From contig NZ_CP080419.1 of the NCBI RefSeq assembly GCF_019457595.1, positions 3,224,001 through 3,288,000 on the forward strand: a stretch of DNA of 64,000 bases. The letters are read 5' to 3'. A program made the translations under genes and the position numbers. The notes beneath the pieces are model-generated. The model was not told where the DNA came from and did not search any database. It worked only from the letters and a program-made list of their open reading frames with translations. This document shows, in pieces, positions 9,741 to 18,856 of the stretch; position 1 is the first letter of the stretch, and every line of letters starts with the position of its first letter. This stretch comes from Shewanella psychrotolerans (GTDB lineage: Bacteria; Pseudomonadota; Gammaproteobacteria; Enterobacterales; Shewanellaceae).

Positions 9741-10688
9741 GTGCCTGACATTAAACTATTTGCTGGTAACGCAACACCTAGTCTCGCAAAGAAGATAGCG
9801 GATCGTCTATTTTGTAAACTTGGAGACGCAGAGGTTGGCGTTTTCAGCGACGGTGAAATCAGTGTCCAGATTAACGAAAATGTACGTGGGGCGGATGTAT
9901 TTATCATTCAATCTACTTGTGCACCTACTAACGATAACCTAATGGAACTTATCGTTATGGTTGATGCGTTACGCCGCGCATCTGCTGGCCGTATTACTGC
10001 GGTTATTCCTTATTTTGGTTACGCACGTCAAGATCGTCGCGTGCGTAGCGCTCGTGTACCTATCACGGCAAAAGTTGTTGCCGATTTCTTATCAAGTGTT
10101 GGCGTTGACCGCGTACTAACTTGTGACCTTCATGCAGAGCAAATCCAAGGCTTCTTCGATGTGCCTGTTGATAACGTATTTGGTAGCCCAGTACTGTTAG
10201 AAGATATGTTAGGCAAAGAGTTAGATAATCCTGTTGTGGTTTCTCCAGATATTGGTGGCGTAGTACGTGCTCGTGCCGTCGCTAAGCTACTTGATGATTC
10301 TGACTTAGCAATTATCGATAAGCGTCGTCCTCAAGCTAACGTAGCTCAAGTCATGCACATCATCGGTGATGTTCAAGGACGTGATTGCATTATCGTTGAT
10401 GATATGATCGATACAGGTGGAACACTTTGTAAAGCCGCTGAAGCATTGAAAGAGCACGGTGCTAATCGTGTTTTTGCTTACGCGACTCACCCTGTATTCT
10501 CAGGTAATGCGGCTAAAAACATTGCAGAGTCGGTTATCGATGAAGTGATCGTTACCGATACGATTCCGCTAAGTCCAGAAATTGCGGCATTAAGTAAGGT
10601 GACTCAGTTAACCATGTCTTCAGTTATGGCTGAAGCGATTCGCCGTGTTAGCAATGAAGAATCTATCTCAGCAATGTTCAAGCATTAA
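9741..10688 (+). CDS. prs: ribose-phosphate pyrophosphokinase
   Basis: 315 residues, exactly the enterobacterial length, when started at GTG 9741 (protein start [14 protein letters not shown]). TGAGGTT at 9728-9734 gives a well-spaced ribosome-binding site; the longer frame from 9678 adds 21 residues absent from the family. It makes PRPP from ribose-5-phosphate and ATP for nucleotide, histidine and tryptophan synthesis. Seen in sequence: the PRPP loop [10 protein letters not shown] and the ATP-binding region [10 protein letters not shown]. It is the last gene of the lolB-ispE-prs set and is followed by a strong terminator. Confidence 0.97.
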   Translation: MPDIKLFAGNATPSLAKKIADRLFCKLGDAEVGVFSDGEISVQINENVRGADVFIIQSTCAPTNDNLMELIVMVDALRRASAGRITAVIPYFGYARQDRRVRSARVPITAKVVADFLSSVGVDRVLTCDLHAEQIQGFFDVPVDNVFGSPVLLEDMLGKELDNPVVVSPDIGGVVRARAVAKLLDDSDLAIIDKRRPQANVAQVMHIIGDVQGRDCIIVDDMIDTGGTLCKAAEALKEHGANRVFAYATHPVFSGNAAKNIAESVIDEVIVTDTIPLSPEIAALSKVTQLTMSSVMAEAIRRVSNEESISAMFKH

Positions 10689-10713
10689 TATTTTAAATTA
10701 ATGCCGACACGAG

Positions 10714-10740
10714 AAACGCACTCACAGAGTGCGTTTTTTT
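10714..10740 (+). terminator. Rho-independent terminator after prs
   Basis: AAACGCACT and AGTGCGTTT arms with loop CACAG, followed by a T-run (10714-10740) and ATGGC. It begins 25 bases after the prs stop codon. Confidence 0.9.
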
Positions 10741-10765
10741 ATGGCTTATTTTTATAGCTAAGCCA

Positions 10766-11000
10766 CTAATATCAATCAGTATAAGAAAGTGATCGACTCA
10801 GCCTATTTTTGGCAACTCATTCACGGCGAATGGATGATGGAATGATGTTCCCTTGTGAGCCATTCAACGCCAAAGTAGCAAGGTAAAAAACATGCCTAAC
10901 AGGCAATTTTAGCACTTTTGATGCTGTGTTAACGAGTTTTGGGAAGAACGACTATGCGCTTCATTCGTCGCAAACAACAAGGTCTTGTATACTCCCTACA
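10766..11000. repeat. repeat-like intergenic element, full-length copy
   Basis: The part from about 10815 to 10914 closely matches 63909-64000 at the other end of the window (shared blocks GATGATGGAAT, TTCAACGC, AAGGTAAAAAACA and AATTTTAGC). Its flanks are imperfect inverted repeats: GGCGAATGGATG at 10826 versus the complement of CATTCGTCGC near 10962-10971, and GTTCCC versus GGGAAG. Inside, TAACAG and CTGTGTTA form another pair. The AGTATAAGA at 10779 and TCTTGTATACT near 10983 may mark the true ends. No transposase is encoded. I read it as a non-autonomous, MITE-like dispersed repeat; the boundaries are estimates. Confidence 0.6.
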
Positions 11001-11148
11001 TACTTAACAAAAAGATACGGCCAAATGCGACTAAAGCTAATCCCAAAAAATGCCAAACCTTCATTCAAAGATCGCTCTTCAAATCCACTGAATAAACACA
11101 ATCTCCCGTCCCGATTCAAACTCAAACTCAAACTCAAACACTAAAAAT

Positions 11149-11178
11149 GAAACAGGCCTTCATTCGAAGGCCTGTTGG
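11149..11178. terminator. terminator hairpin downstream of hemH
   Basis: AACAGGCCTT and AAGGCCTGTT arms around the loop CATTCG. On the minus strand it is followed by TTTCATTTTT, a weak T-tract, and it sits shortly after the hemH stop codon. Confidence 0.75.
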
Positions 11179-11203
11179 TATTTGTTAGTAATAAAAAATT
11201 TAA

Positions 11204-12220
11204 CTAAGCCAAATAGGGCTTAACCAAATTCTCCATCATCTCGATATGTGCATCATCATCATTTAACGCAGGAATATAACGATAATGCTTACCGCCCGCG
11301 TCAGTAAATAGCGCACGGTTTTCATGCTCAATCTCTTCCAATGTCTCTAAACAATCTGCGCTAAAGGCGGGGCAAATAATCGCGATATCATCGACGCCTT
11401 CTTTCGCTAGAGACTGCAAGGTCGCATCGGTATATGGCTGTAACCACTTGGCTTTACCAAATCGAGATTGGAAAGTGGTGACATAATCACTCTCCTGTAA
11501 ACCGAGCTTTTCAACCACTAAGCGAGTGGTTTTTTTACAGAAGCAGTAATAAGGATCGCCTAAGTGCAGATTTCTCTCAGGCATACCGTGATAGGAAAGA
11601 ACCAGTTTTTTAGGCTTACCGTGCTGATCAAAATCACGCTGAATAGAATCAGCCAAAGCTGAAATATAATCAGCATTATCGTGATAAGTATTAATAAAGT
11701 GAACACTAGGTAAGTAACGCCAACTACGTAGCTCTTGGGTCAGCGCATCGAAAGCCGATGCTGTCGTTGGCGCCGCGAATTGTGGATATAAAGGCAGTAC
11801 CACCAGCTTGTCAGTGCCTTGTTGATGCAGGCGATTAACAGTGTCTTTGACACTGGGTTCACCGTAGCGCATACAAAACTCGACGTTGACACTATCGCCC
11901 TGCTCGCTAAAACGCTTAGCTAACTTTGCCGTCTGCTTTTGAGTGATCTCCATCAAAGGGGAACCTGACTCACCCCAGATCTGTTGATATAACGCCGCAG
12001 ATTTTGCTGGGCGAACACGCAAAATAATCCCGTGCAGTATTACCATCCACACCAATTTGGGGATCTCTACCACGCGAGGATCGGCTAGGAATTCGGCCAA
12101 ATAGCGGCGAACCGCCGATGTTGTAGGCGCGCTAGGAGTCCCTAGATTCATCAGTAACACGGTGGTTTTTGAACGCGGTTGATGCCCCTGCTCTTTGGTT
12201 AAACCTGTAAATTTTGCCAA
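11204..12220 (-). CDS. hemH: ferrochelatase
   Basis: 338 residues. Ferrochelatase inserts ferrous iron into protoporphyrin IX, the last step of protoheme synthesis. The catalytic histidine lies in LVLSYHGMPERNL (H211), and the second conserved acidic motif is in CPAFSADCLETLEEI near residues 285-300. The N-terminal VLLMNLGTPSAP strand is typical. The start ATG is at 12218-12220, 24 bases after the glutathione peroxidase stop, so the two may be co-transcribed. With hemA and hemW it gives three heme-pathway genes in this window, though not clustered. Confidence 0.97.
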   Translation of the reverse strand: MAKFTGLTKEQGHQPRSKTTVLLMNLGTPSAPTTSAVRRYLAEFLADPRVVEIPKLVWMVILHGIILRVRPAKSAALYQQIWGESGSPLMEITQKQTAKLAKRFSEQGDSVNVEFCMRYGEPSVKDTVNRLHQQGTDKLVVLPLYPQFAAPTTASAFDALTQELRSWRYLPSVHFINTYHDNADYISALADSIQRDFDQHGKPKKLVLSYHGMPERNLHLGDPYYCFCKKTTRLVVEKLGLQESDYVTTFQSRFGKAKWLQPYTDATLQSLAKEGVDDIAIICPAFSADCLETLEEIEHENRALFTDAGGKHYRYIPALNDDDAHIEMMENLVKPYLA

Positions 12221-12244
12221 TTTAACTCCCTGCTTATTAAATTT

Positions 12245-12787
12245 TTATAATAGTTTTTCAATCGCTTCAATCAACGCGCTATCATTGGGCTTTACATTCG
12301 ATGAAAACCTTTGGATCTGTTTACCATCGGCGCTAACGAGGTATTTATTAAAATTCCAGTTCGGTTCACGAGTCTCTGCAGATAAATGTTTAAAAGGCTG
12401 CTGAGCCAATTCGCCAGTTACAACACCCGTGGCGGCCATAGTGAAGGTTACACCATAATTGATGTAACAAACATCGGCAGTTTTCACCTCTTGTGCTTCT
12501 TCTTGGTTAAAGTCGTTTGATGGAAAACCTAACACGACTAACCCGTCATCTTTATATTTTTGATGAAGTTTTTCTAAGCCTTTAAACTGCGGTGTATAAC
12601 CACAGTGGCTGGCCGTGTTCACAATTAACACCGGCTTACCTTGAGTCAGCTGACATAAATCCAGCTGCTGCTCAGAATGTAATTTACGCACCTTTACATC
12701 TAGAAAATCGGCACATTGCTTTGCGTTTACCGCACTAGAAATAACACCGCAACTGACTAATAATACTCCCAAATAAACAGATTTCAT
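12245..12787 (-). CDS. exported glutathione peroxidase-like protein
   Basis: 180 residues from the ATG at 12785-12787, preceded by GAGAA. The longer frame to 12886 lacks a ribosome-binding site. The first 23 residues (MKSVYLGVLLVSCGVISSAV, then NAK) are a signal peptide, so the enzyme is probably periplasmic. The peroxidatic cysteine is C62 in NTASHCGYTPQF, and WNFNKYLV near the C-terminus supplies the Trp and Asn. The usual LGFPCNQF motif reads LGFPSNDF (88-93), so the second cysteine is absent there. Bacterial members mostly use thioredoxin rather than glutathione, so the electron donor is uncertain. Confidence 0.88.
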   Translation of the reverse strand: MKSVYLGVLLVSCGVISSAVNAKQCADFLDVKVRKLHSEQQLDLCQLTQGKPVLIVNTASHCGYTPQFKGLEKLHQKYKDDGLVVLGFPSNDFNQEEAQEVKTADVCYINYGVTFTMAATGVVTGELAQQPFKHLSAETREPNWNFNKYLVSADGKQIQRFSSNVKPNDSALIEAIEKLL

Positions 12788-12865
12788 CTTCAGTTCTCTT
12801 ATATTAATTAAGGGTAGACTGGATATACGTCCCGTAAACAAACTAAGATCAACAATTACGAGCAA

Positions 12866-12902
12866 TAAAAAACCGATAACATACAATGCTATCGGTTTTT
12901 CT
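12866..12902 (-). terminator. Rho-independent terminator after pilU
   Basis: On the minus strand AAAAACCGATA and TATCGGTTTTTT arms enclose a 9-nt loop; a T-run forms the descending arm. It begins about 12 bases after the pilU stop. A poly-A ascending arm may let it work in both directions. Confidence 0.85.
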
Positions 12903-12912
12903 TGGTCAAAAC

Positions 12913-14025
12913 TTAATCGAGATCTAAGGTCACCCCTTCCATAAAGCCCGAGCTTGCGCCTTCTTTACTCTGCAATTTAATCATTAAGCGTAGATCATTT
13001 GGAGAATCAGCATAGTGCAGTGCGTCTGCATAACTAATCTCATTCTCTGAATAAAGCTTAAGCAAAGCCTGATCGAATGTCTGCATCCCCTGCTCATTAG
13101 ATTTAGCCATCGTTTCTTTTAGCAGGTGCAGCTCATTTTTCTGAATAAGACTGGCAATACGAGGCGTATTGATCAATACCTCAATGGCGGCTCGTCGACC
13201 GCTGCCATCACTCTTGGGTACCAGTTGTTGCGCAACAATACCACGCAGATTGAGCGACAGATCGAATAACAGCTGTTGATGCTTACTCTCAGGCACCAAG
13301 TGCATAATACGATCTAACGCTTGGTTAGCATTGTTGGCATGCAAAGTTGCCATACACAAATGCCCAGTCTCGGCAAATGACAACGCGAACTCCATAGTTT
13401 CTTGACTACGGATCTCACCAATCAAAATCACATCTGGAGCTTGGCGTAGCGAACTCTTGAGCGCTGCATCAAACGACTCGGTATCAATACCCACTTCGCG
13501 CTGAGTAATAATGCTCTTGCGATGATTGTGAACAAATTCGACTGGGTCTTCGATGGTTAAAATATGTCCACGAGCATGGGCATTACGATAACCCACTAGC
13601 GCCGCAAGCGAAGTAGATTTACCGGTACCCGTACCACCCACCATGATGATCAAGCCACGTTTACTCATGACCAGATCTTTTAGTATAGGGGGTAACTTTA
13701 AATCTTCGACTTCCGGAATTTGAGTTTCTATTCGACGCATGACGCAGCCAGGAGACTCACGCTGCCAAAAGGCACTCACACGAAAACGTCCCAGATCTTT
13801 AGCGGCAAACGCAAAGTTACATTCACGGCTTTCATGGAACTCTTTACGCTGAGCCTCTGTCATTAACGATTCAACAAACTCTAACGATTGCTCTGGGGTA
13901 AACGGATTCTCCCCTAACGGTCTCACCTCGCCATCGATTTTGGCACTCGGTGGAAACCCAGCGGTAATAAACAGATCCGATGCTTTACGATCTATCATTA
14001 CTTTTAAAAATGGACGAACTTCCAT
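12913..14025 (-). CDS. pilU: type IV pilus retraction ATPase PilU
   Basis: 370 residues from the ATG at 14023-14025 (MEVRPFLKVMIDRKASDLFI), with TAAGG upstream. PilU is the PilT-dependent second retraction motor on the cytoplasmic face of the pilus machine. Walker A is GGTGTGKST (130-138); Asp box, Walker B (VILIGEIRS) and His box (TGHLCMATLHA) follow in the order of secretion ATPases. The C-terminus is extended relative to PilT. It starts 14 bases after the pilT stop, a tight pilT-pilU operon ending at the terminator 12866-12902. The minor pilins these motors act on are encoded about 36 kb away. Confidence 0.95.
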   Translation of the reverse strand: MEVRPFLKVMIDRKASDLFITAGFPPSAKIDGEVRPLGENPFTPEQSLEFVESLMTEAQRKEFHESRECNFAFAAKDLGRFRVSAFWQRESPGCVMRRIETQIPEVEDLKLPPILKDLVMSKRGLIIMVGGTGTGKSTSLAALVGYRNAHARGHILTIEDPVEFVHNHRKSIITQREVGIDTESFDAALKSSLRQAPDVILIGEIRSQETMEFALSFAETGHLCMATLHANNANQALDRIMHLVPESKHQQLLFDLSLNLRGIVAQQLVPKSDGSGRRAAIEVLINTPRIASLIQKNELHLLKETMAKSNEQGMQTFDQALLKLYSENEISYADALHYADSPNDLRLMIKLQSKEGASSGFMEGVTLDLD

Positions 14026-14038
14026 AAGCAAACCTTAC

Positions 14039-15076
14039 TTAGAAACTAGCATTCTTATTCGAACTCTTAGACATCGCATCTTCGCGAGTGATAAGGCCTC
14101 GATTAACCAAATTTTGTAAACATTGATCGAGTGTCTGCATTCCATGCGCCATACCGGTCTGAATTGCCGAGTACATCTGCGCCACCTTATCTTCGCGAAT
14201 CAGGTTACGGATAGCAGGCGTTCCCATCATGATCTCATGTGCGGCAACACGGCCGCCGCCCACTTTCTTGATAAGGGTTTGCGAGATAACCGCTTGCAGT
14301 GATTCAGATAACATGGTTCTGACCATGCTTTTTTCACCTTCGGGGAAAACGTCGACTACACGGTCAATGGTTTTCGCCGCCGAGGTGGTATGTAAGGTAC
14401 CAAAGACTAAGTGACCCGTTTCTGCCGCCGTCATCGCCAGTCTAATGGTTTCAAGGTCACGCATCTCACCCACAAGGATCACATCAGGATCTTCACGCAG
14501 CGCGCTTCTTAGTGCAGCATTAAAGCTGTGAGTATGACGATGTACTTCCCGTTGGTTAATCAAACATTGTTTGTTTTGGTGGACAAATTCGATAGGGTCT
14601 TCAATGGTCAAAATATGGTCATGGCGATTCTCGTTCACATAATCGACCATCCCCGCCAAGGTGGTACTCTTACCCGATCCCGTTGGGCCCGTAACCAGCA
14701 CTAGTCCACGAGGGAAACTAGCGATTTTTTTGAAAATTTCTGGCGCTCCCAGTTTCTCGAGACTCAAGATCTCACTTGGAATCGTACGAAATACCGCGGC
14801 GGCACCGCGAGACTGGTTAAAAGCATTAACACGAAAACGGGCTAAATTAGGCACTTCGAACGAGAAATCGATCTCAAGATGTTCCTCAAAATCTTTGCGC
14901 TGCTTATCATTCATGATGTCATAAACGAGACTATGCACACCTTGATGATCTAATGCAGGCAGATTAATCTTTCTGACCTCACCATCTACACGTATCATTG
15001 GAGATACTCCCGCAGAAAGGTGTAGATCTGACGCATTGTGCTTTACACTAAAGGCAAGTAACTCTGTGATTTCCAT
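14039..15076 (-). CDS. pilT: type IV pilus retraction ATPase PilT
   Basis: 345 residues from ATG 15074-15076 (MEITELLAFSVKHNASDLHL, the family N-terminus); the frame is open eight codons further. PilT is the hexameric motor that depolymerises the pilus and powers twitching. Walker A is GPTGSGKST (130-138), Walker B VILVGEMRD, and the His box TGHLVFGTLHT. The C-terminal AIRNLIREDK motif, needed for retraction in known PilT proteins, is present. It is divergent from yggS with only 35 bases between the starts, so the promoters must overlap. Confidence 0.97.
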   Translation of the reverse strand: MEITELLAFSVKHNASDLHLSAGVSPMIRVDGEVRKINLPALDHQGVHSLVYDIMNDKQRKDFEEHLEIDFSFEVPNLARFRVNAFNQSRGAAAVFRTIPSEILSLEKLGAPEIFKKIASFPRGLVLVTGPTGSGKSTTLAGMVDYVNENRHDHILTIEDPIEFVHQNKQCLINQREVHRHTHSFNAALRSALREDPDVILVGEMRDLETIRLAMTAAETGHLVFGTLHTTSAAKTIDRVVDVFPEGEKSMVRTMLSESLQAVISQTLIKKVGGGRVAAHEIMMGTPAIRNLIREDKVAQMYSAIQTGMAHGMQTLDQCLQNLVNRGLITREDAMSKSSNKNASF

Positions 15077-15111
15077 AGTATGGGATATCCATTCAACCAA
15101 AAACTTACATC

Positions 15112-15822
15112 ATGACAACAATAGCAGACAGACTGGCTAACGCCCACCAAAGAATCGCTCAAGCGGCGCAAAATTCATCACGTAATAGTAATGAAATTAA
15201 GCTACTGGCGGTGAGTAAAACTAAGCCTAATACTCAAATAATAGCTGCATATGAAGCTGGGCAGCGTCTTTTTGGTGAAAACTATGTTCAAGAGGGTGAA
15301 TCAAAGATAATTGCACTAAAACCTAACTACCCTGACATCGAATGGCATTTCATTGGCCCATTGCAGTCAAATAAGAGTAGAACCATCGCTGAGCATTTTG
15401 ACTGGATGCATACCCTAAACCGAGAGAAGCTAGCAAAAAGGCTTAATGAACAAAGGCCCGCTCATCTTAAGCCTCTCAATGTTTGTATTCAGGTCAATAT
15501 TAGTGAAGAGGAGACAAAATCTGGCATTCACCCAGATGAAGTGCACGCATTAGCTGCCATCATTGAATCGTTACCCCGTTTGCGTTTGCGCGGCCTGATG
15601 ACGATTCCCACCGCAACGGATGATGTCGCACTTCAACATAAGGAACTCGATAAAATGCAGCAGGTTTACCAGACGTTAAAACAAGATTATCCAACACTTG
15701 ATACCCTATCCATGGGGATGAGTAACGATCTAGAAGTTGCCATTGCTGCAGGTTCAACCATGGTCAGAATTGGCAGTGCCATTTTTGGTGAGCGCGAATA
15801 CACTCACAATCAGGCGGTTTAA
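15112..15822 (+). CDS. yggS: PLP homeostasis protein (YggS/PLPBP family)
   Basis: 236 residues forming a single alanine-racemase-like barrel. The pyridoxal phosphate lysine is K36 in LLAVSKTKP. The family signature FGENYVQE and the phosphate-binding C-terminal SMGMSNDLEVAIAAGSTMVR follow, and RIGSAIFG ends the fold. YggS carries PLP and affects amino-acid and vitamin B6 balance without a known catalytic reaction. It starts the run yggS-proC-yggT-yggU and is divergent from pilT, an arrangement common in Gammaproteobacteria. Confidence 0.95.
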   Translation: MTTIADRLANAHQRIAQAAQNSSRNSNEIKLLAVSKTKPNTQIIAAYEAGQRLFGENYVQEGESKIIALKPNYPDIEWHFIGPLQSNKSRTIAEHFDWMHTLNREKLAKRLNEQRPAHLKPLNVCIQVNISEEETKSGIHPDEVHALAAIIESLPRLRLRGLMTIPTATDDVALQHKELDKMQQVYQTLKQDYPTLDTLSMGMSNDLEVAIAAGSTMVRIGSAIFGEREYTHNQAV

Positions 15823-15894
15823 CGCCTTGTTTTTACGCTGTCAGCCCTAATATAGATACAACTGCCTTAAGATAGAAAATAGACTGAGAACCCT

Positions 15895-16713
15895 ATGACA
15901 CAGAAGAAAATATGCTTTATCGGTGCAGGTAATATGACCCGCAGTATCACCAATGGCTTAGTCAAAAGTGGCTATGCGCCAGAGCTTATCCATGCCACTA
16001 ATCCCAGTGAAGCTAAGCTTACCGCACTGCATCAAGAGCTGGGGATTCAAGTGTCCCATGACAACCTAAAGGCAACCGAAGAGGCTGATGTCGTCGTACT
16101 AGCGGTAAAACCTCAACTGATGGAACAAGTTTGTCAGCAACTGAGTCAGCTCGACTTATCGCAGAAATTGATTGTAACTATAGCCGCTGGCGTAACTGCT
16201 AAGCGCTACCATGACTTTTTTAAGCAGCCCATAAAACTCATCAGAACCATGCCCAATACGCCAACACAGATTGGTTATGGCATGACAGGACTTTACGCCG
16301 AGCCATCAGTATCTGATGCCGATAAGGCCCTTTGTGAGCAGATCATGAAAAGCGGCGGCGAAGTGGTGTGGGTTTCAAAAGAGGATGAACTGAATCAAGT
16401 TATTGCATTAGCAGGTAGCTCTCCCGCCTATTTTTTCCTTATGATGGAGGCTATGATTGACAGTGCTAAACAAGATGGTGTCGATGAGTCGGTGGCACGA
16501 GCGTTAGTGCAGCAAGCGGCCCTCGGGGCGGCACAAATGGTAAAACACAATACGAATTTATCGGCGCGGCAACTCAGAGAAAACGTCACCTCAAAAGGGG
16601 GAACAACAGCTCAAGCCGTTGCCGCATTTGAACAAGCTGACTTAAGGGGCATAGTTCGAGGCGCAATGCACGACTGTATCGCTCGCGCTGAAGAGATGGC
16701 TAAACAATTTTAA
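15895..16713 (+). CDS. proC: pyrroline-5-carboxylate reductase
   Basis: 272 residues. ProC reduces pyrroline-5-carboxylate to proline with NAD(P)H. The Rossmann start KICFIGAGNMTRSI is at residues 4-17. The family signature runs from GSSPAYFF through VARALVQQAALGAA to LRENVTSKGGTTAQA near the C-terminus. It lies 72 bases after yggS and 37 before yggT. Length and all motifs are ordinary. Confidence 0.97.
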   Translation: MTQKKICFIGAGNMTRSITNGLVKSGYAPELIHATNPSEAKLTALHQELGIQVSHDNLKATEEADVVVLAVKPQLMEQVCQQLSQLDLSQKLIVTIAAGVTAKRYHDFFKQPIKLIRTMPNTPTQIGYGMTGLYAEPSVSDADKALCEQIMKSGGEVVWVSKEDELNQVIALAGSSPAYFFLMMEAMIDSAKQDGVDESVARALVQQAALGAAQMVKHNTNLSARQLRENVTSKGGTTAQAVAAFEQADLRGIVRGAMHDCIARAEEMAKQF

Positions 16714-16750
16714 TTTGAATTTTTCGATAATAGTTAAGTAGAGAAACCCA

Positions 16751-17299
16751 ATGAACGCATTAAGCTTTTTAGTGAATACCGTATTTGACCTGTACCTAAT
16801 GGTGGTCATTATTCGCATCTGGCTGCAGCTCGCCCGTGCAGACTTTTATAACCCGTTTAGCCAATTTGTCGTTAAGGCAACCCACCCTATCGTTGCACCT
16901 ATGCGTCGAGTATTACCTGCAATGGGCGGATTGGACACAGCGTCAGTGGTTCTAGCGTTGTTAGTGGTGATCACTAAGTTTGTGGTGTTAAGCCTGATCG
17001 CAGGTGCAGCCATAAGTGTCCCTGCAATCCTGTTAATCTCTGTGGTATCGGTATTTAAACAGGCTGGGGTTCTACTGTTTTGGATGTTGATTATACGTGC
17101 AATTTTAAGTTGGGTCAGTCAAGGCCATAACCCAATAGAAATGGTCATGGGCCAGCTAACCGAACCTTTACTGGCACCAATCCGCCGAATTCTTCCACCT
17201 ATGGGTGGTTTAGATCTATCATTATTAGTCATGATGATTATTTTAAACTTCCTCAATATATTGCTATCACAATACGTGCCGTTTTGGGCCAATGTTTAA
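16751..17299 (+). CDS. yggT: YggT family membrane protein
   Basis: 182 residues made of two homologous halves. Each half has a hydrophobic hairpin and the sequence [18 protein letters not shown] (about 46-63) or [18 protein letters not shown] (about 138-155), a clear internal duplication. YggT proteins are inner-membrane proteins linked loosely to osmotic or potassium stress and division-plane proteins; the exact role is unsettled. It ends in TAATG shared with yggU. Confidence 0.93.
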   Translation: MNALSFLVNTVFDLYLMVVIIRIWLQLARADFYNPFSQFVVKATHPIVAPMRRVLPAMGGLDTASVVLALLVVITKFVVLSLIAGAAISVPAILLISVVSVFKQAGVLLFWMLIIRAILSWVSQGHNPIEMVMGQLTEPLLAPIRRILPPMGGLDLSLLVMMIILNFLNILLSQYVPFWANV

Positions 17300-17586
17300 T
17301 GGGTCCAGTGACACAGCTACGAGGTGATCTGTTACTTAAACTATATATACAGCCTAAAGCCAGCCGGGACCAGATTGTCGGTCCCCACGGCGACGAGCTA
17401 AAAGTCGCGATCACCGCGCCGCCTGTCGATGGCAAAGCTAATGCCCATCTCAGCAAATATCTAGCAAAACAGTTTAAAGTCCCTAAAGGCAGCATTGTCA
17501 TCGAGAAAGGGGAACTTGACAGACATAAACAAGTTAGGATCATCGCGCCTAAGTTGTTACCAGCAGAGATCTGTGCATTACTCTAA
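17299..17586 (+). CDS. yggU: DUF167 family protein YggU
   Basis: 95 residues when started at the ATG at 17299, which overlaps the yggT stop by one base (TAATG). The open frame extends five codons upstream only through a TTG. The DUF167 signature is clear: [14 protein letters not shown] followed by [16 protein letters not shown] and the basic strand VRII. Function is unknown. Coupling to yggT and position between proC and rdgB are conserved in many gammaproteobacteria. Confidence 0.92.
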   Translation: MGPVTQLRGDLLLKLYIQPKASRDQIVGPHGDELKVAITAPPVDGKANAHLSKYLAKQFKVPKGSIVIEKGELDRHKQVRIIAPKLLPAEICALL

Positions 17587-17678
17587 GCAATATTGTAAGC
17601 AAATAACTCTACAAACCACATAGTTAAATGATAGTAGCTATACTAAAACCTAATATTTAGACGCTAGGAGTTAACACC

Positions 17679-18113
17679 ATGTTCCGTCCCTTATTTTTCG
17701 GTCTACTTCTCTCACTAGGAATAGCTGCTAACGCTTTTGCCGAACAGAAACAGAGTGTAGGCAATTATGATATTCACTATGTCGCCTTAGGCAGTACGTT
17801 TATTACCCCAACGATTGCCAAGTCCTATGGGATCCAGCGCAGCAGTTATACTGGACTGGTTAATATCTCAGTTTTAGATAAAAGCGTTGAGGGTAACCCT
17901 GCGATCCCTGTAGAAATCTCTGGCATTGCAAATAATCTACTCGATGCACGTATCGACTTAGTTTTTAGAGAGATCCGTGAAGGCGATGCGATTTACTATA
18001 TTGCAGAGGTTCCCTATCGAGATGACCAAGAGATAAATTTTCAAATCGCAATAAAATATGGCAAGACCCTTAATACACAATTGAAGTTTAAACAGAAATT
18101 TTATGTCGATTAA
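17679..18113 (+). CDS. DUF4426 family exported protein
   Basis: 144 residues beginning with a signal peptide cut near AFA-EQK (about residue 21). The remainder is beta-rich with the motif NYDIHYVALGSTFITPTIAKS. This is the DUF4426 family, small periplasmic proteins of unknown function that commonly sit between yggU and rdgB in Shewanella and Vibrio. AGGAG stands about ten bases before the ATG. No conserved catalytic residues are apparent. Confidence 0.85.
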   Translation: MFRPLFFGLLLSLGIAANAFAEQKQSVGNYDIHYVALGSTFITPTIAKSYGIQRSSYTGLVNISVLDKSVEGNPAIPVEISGIANNLLDARIDLVFREIREGDAIYYIAEVPYRDDQEINFQIAIKYGKTLNTQLKFKQKFYVD

Positions 18114-18244
18114 TCCATGAATCAATAATCTCCCTTCACCTGTGTTCTTTTAACTAACAGACAAAGCGCACAGGTTAACTCTCCACTACCGTTTCAACGT
18201 CAGCTTGGGTATCATTGCGCCCATAATATCTCCCTCAAGAGTTA

Positions 18245-18856
18245 ATGCCTCATATGAACAAAATAGTATTGGCCAGTGGCAACAAAGGTAAGCTAAAAGA
18301 GTTTTCAGAGATCTTGTCTGAATTTGGTATTGAAGTTCTTCCACAAAGCCAGTTTAACGTCGAAGAGGTTCCAGAGACAGGAACCACCTTTGTAGAAAAC
18401 TCGATTATTAAAGCTCGTCACGCCGCTAAAGTCACTGGACTTGCCGCGATTGCCGATGACTCAGGTTTAGAGGTCGATCTCCTCGGTGGTGCACCAGGTA
18501 TCTATTCTGCACGCTATGCTGGCGAAAATGCCAAAGATACCGATAACTTCAACAAACTACTCGACGCATTAAAAGATGAACCGGTGCAACGTAGTGCCCG
18601 CTTTCAATGTATTTTAGTCTATATGCGTCACGCCGACGATCCGACTCCAGTGATCTGCCAAGCATCTTGGGAAGGCAAAATTGGCTTCGAACCTAAAGGC
18701 GACAATGGCCATGGTTACGATCCTGTTTTCATTCCTGAGGGTCATCAATGCAGCGCAGCAGAACTAAGCAGCGAAGAAAAAAATGCGTTAAGCCATCGTG
18801 GTAAAGCGATGCAGTTGTTATTGACCGAACTTAAAGCTAAAGGCGTATTAGGTTAA
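18245..18856 (+). CDS. rdgB: XTP/dITP diphosphatase
   Basis: 203 residues (200 if begun at the second ATG, 18254, which gives the more typical MNKIVLASGNKGKLKEF). The enzyme hydrolyses XTP, dITP and dHAPTP to monophosphates, keeping damaged purines out of DNA. Family motifs: SGNKGKLKEF, TFVENSIIKARHAA, ADDSGLEVDLLGGAPGIYSARYAG and the C-terminal SHRGKAM. The AAGAG at 18236-18240 is near both starts and does not clearly choose. It shares TAATG with hemW, indicating translational coupling. Confidence 0.95.
   Translation: MPHMNKIVLASGNKGKLKEFSEILSEFGIEVLPQSQFNVEEVPETGTTFVENSIIKARHAAKVTGLAAIADDSGLEVDLLGGAPGIYSARYAGENAKDTDNFNKLLDALKDEPVQRSARFQCILVYMRHADDPTPVICQASWEGKIGFEPKGDNGHGYDPVFIPEGHQCSAAELSSEEKNALSHRGKAMQLLLTELKAKGVLG

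Noticed and set aside
10815..10890. A small peptide beginning MMFPCEPFNA in the repeat element
   Set aside because: The frame is broken in the second copy at 63909-63970, so the similarity reflects the DNA or RNA element rather than a coding sequence.
10926..11144. A 72-codon plus-strand frame with a basic, repetitive C-terminus
   Set aside because: It lies across the 3' half of the repeat-like element, has no ribosome-binding site and its lysine-leucine tail comes from a simple repeat of CTCAAA. The sequence gives no sign of a protein family.
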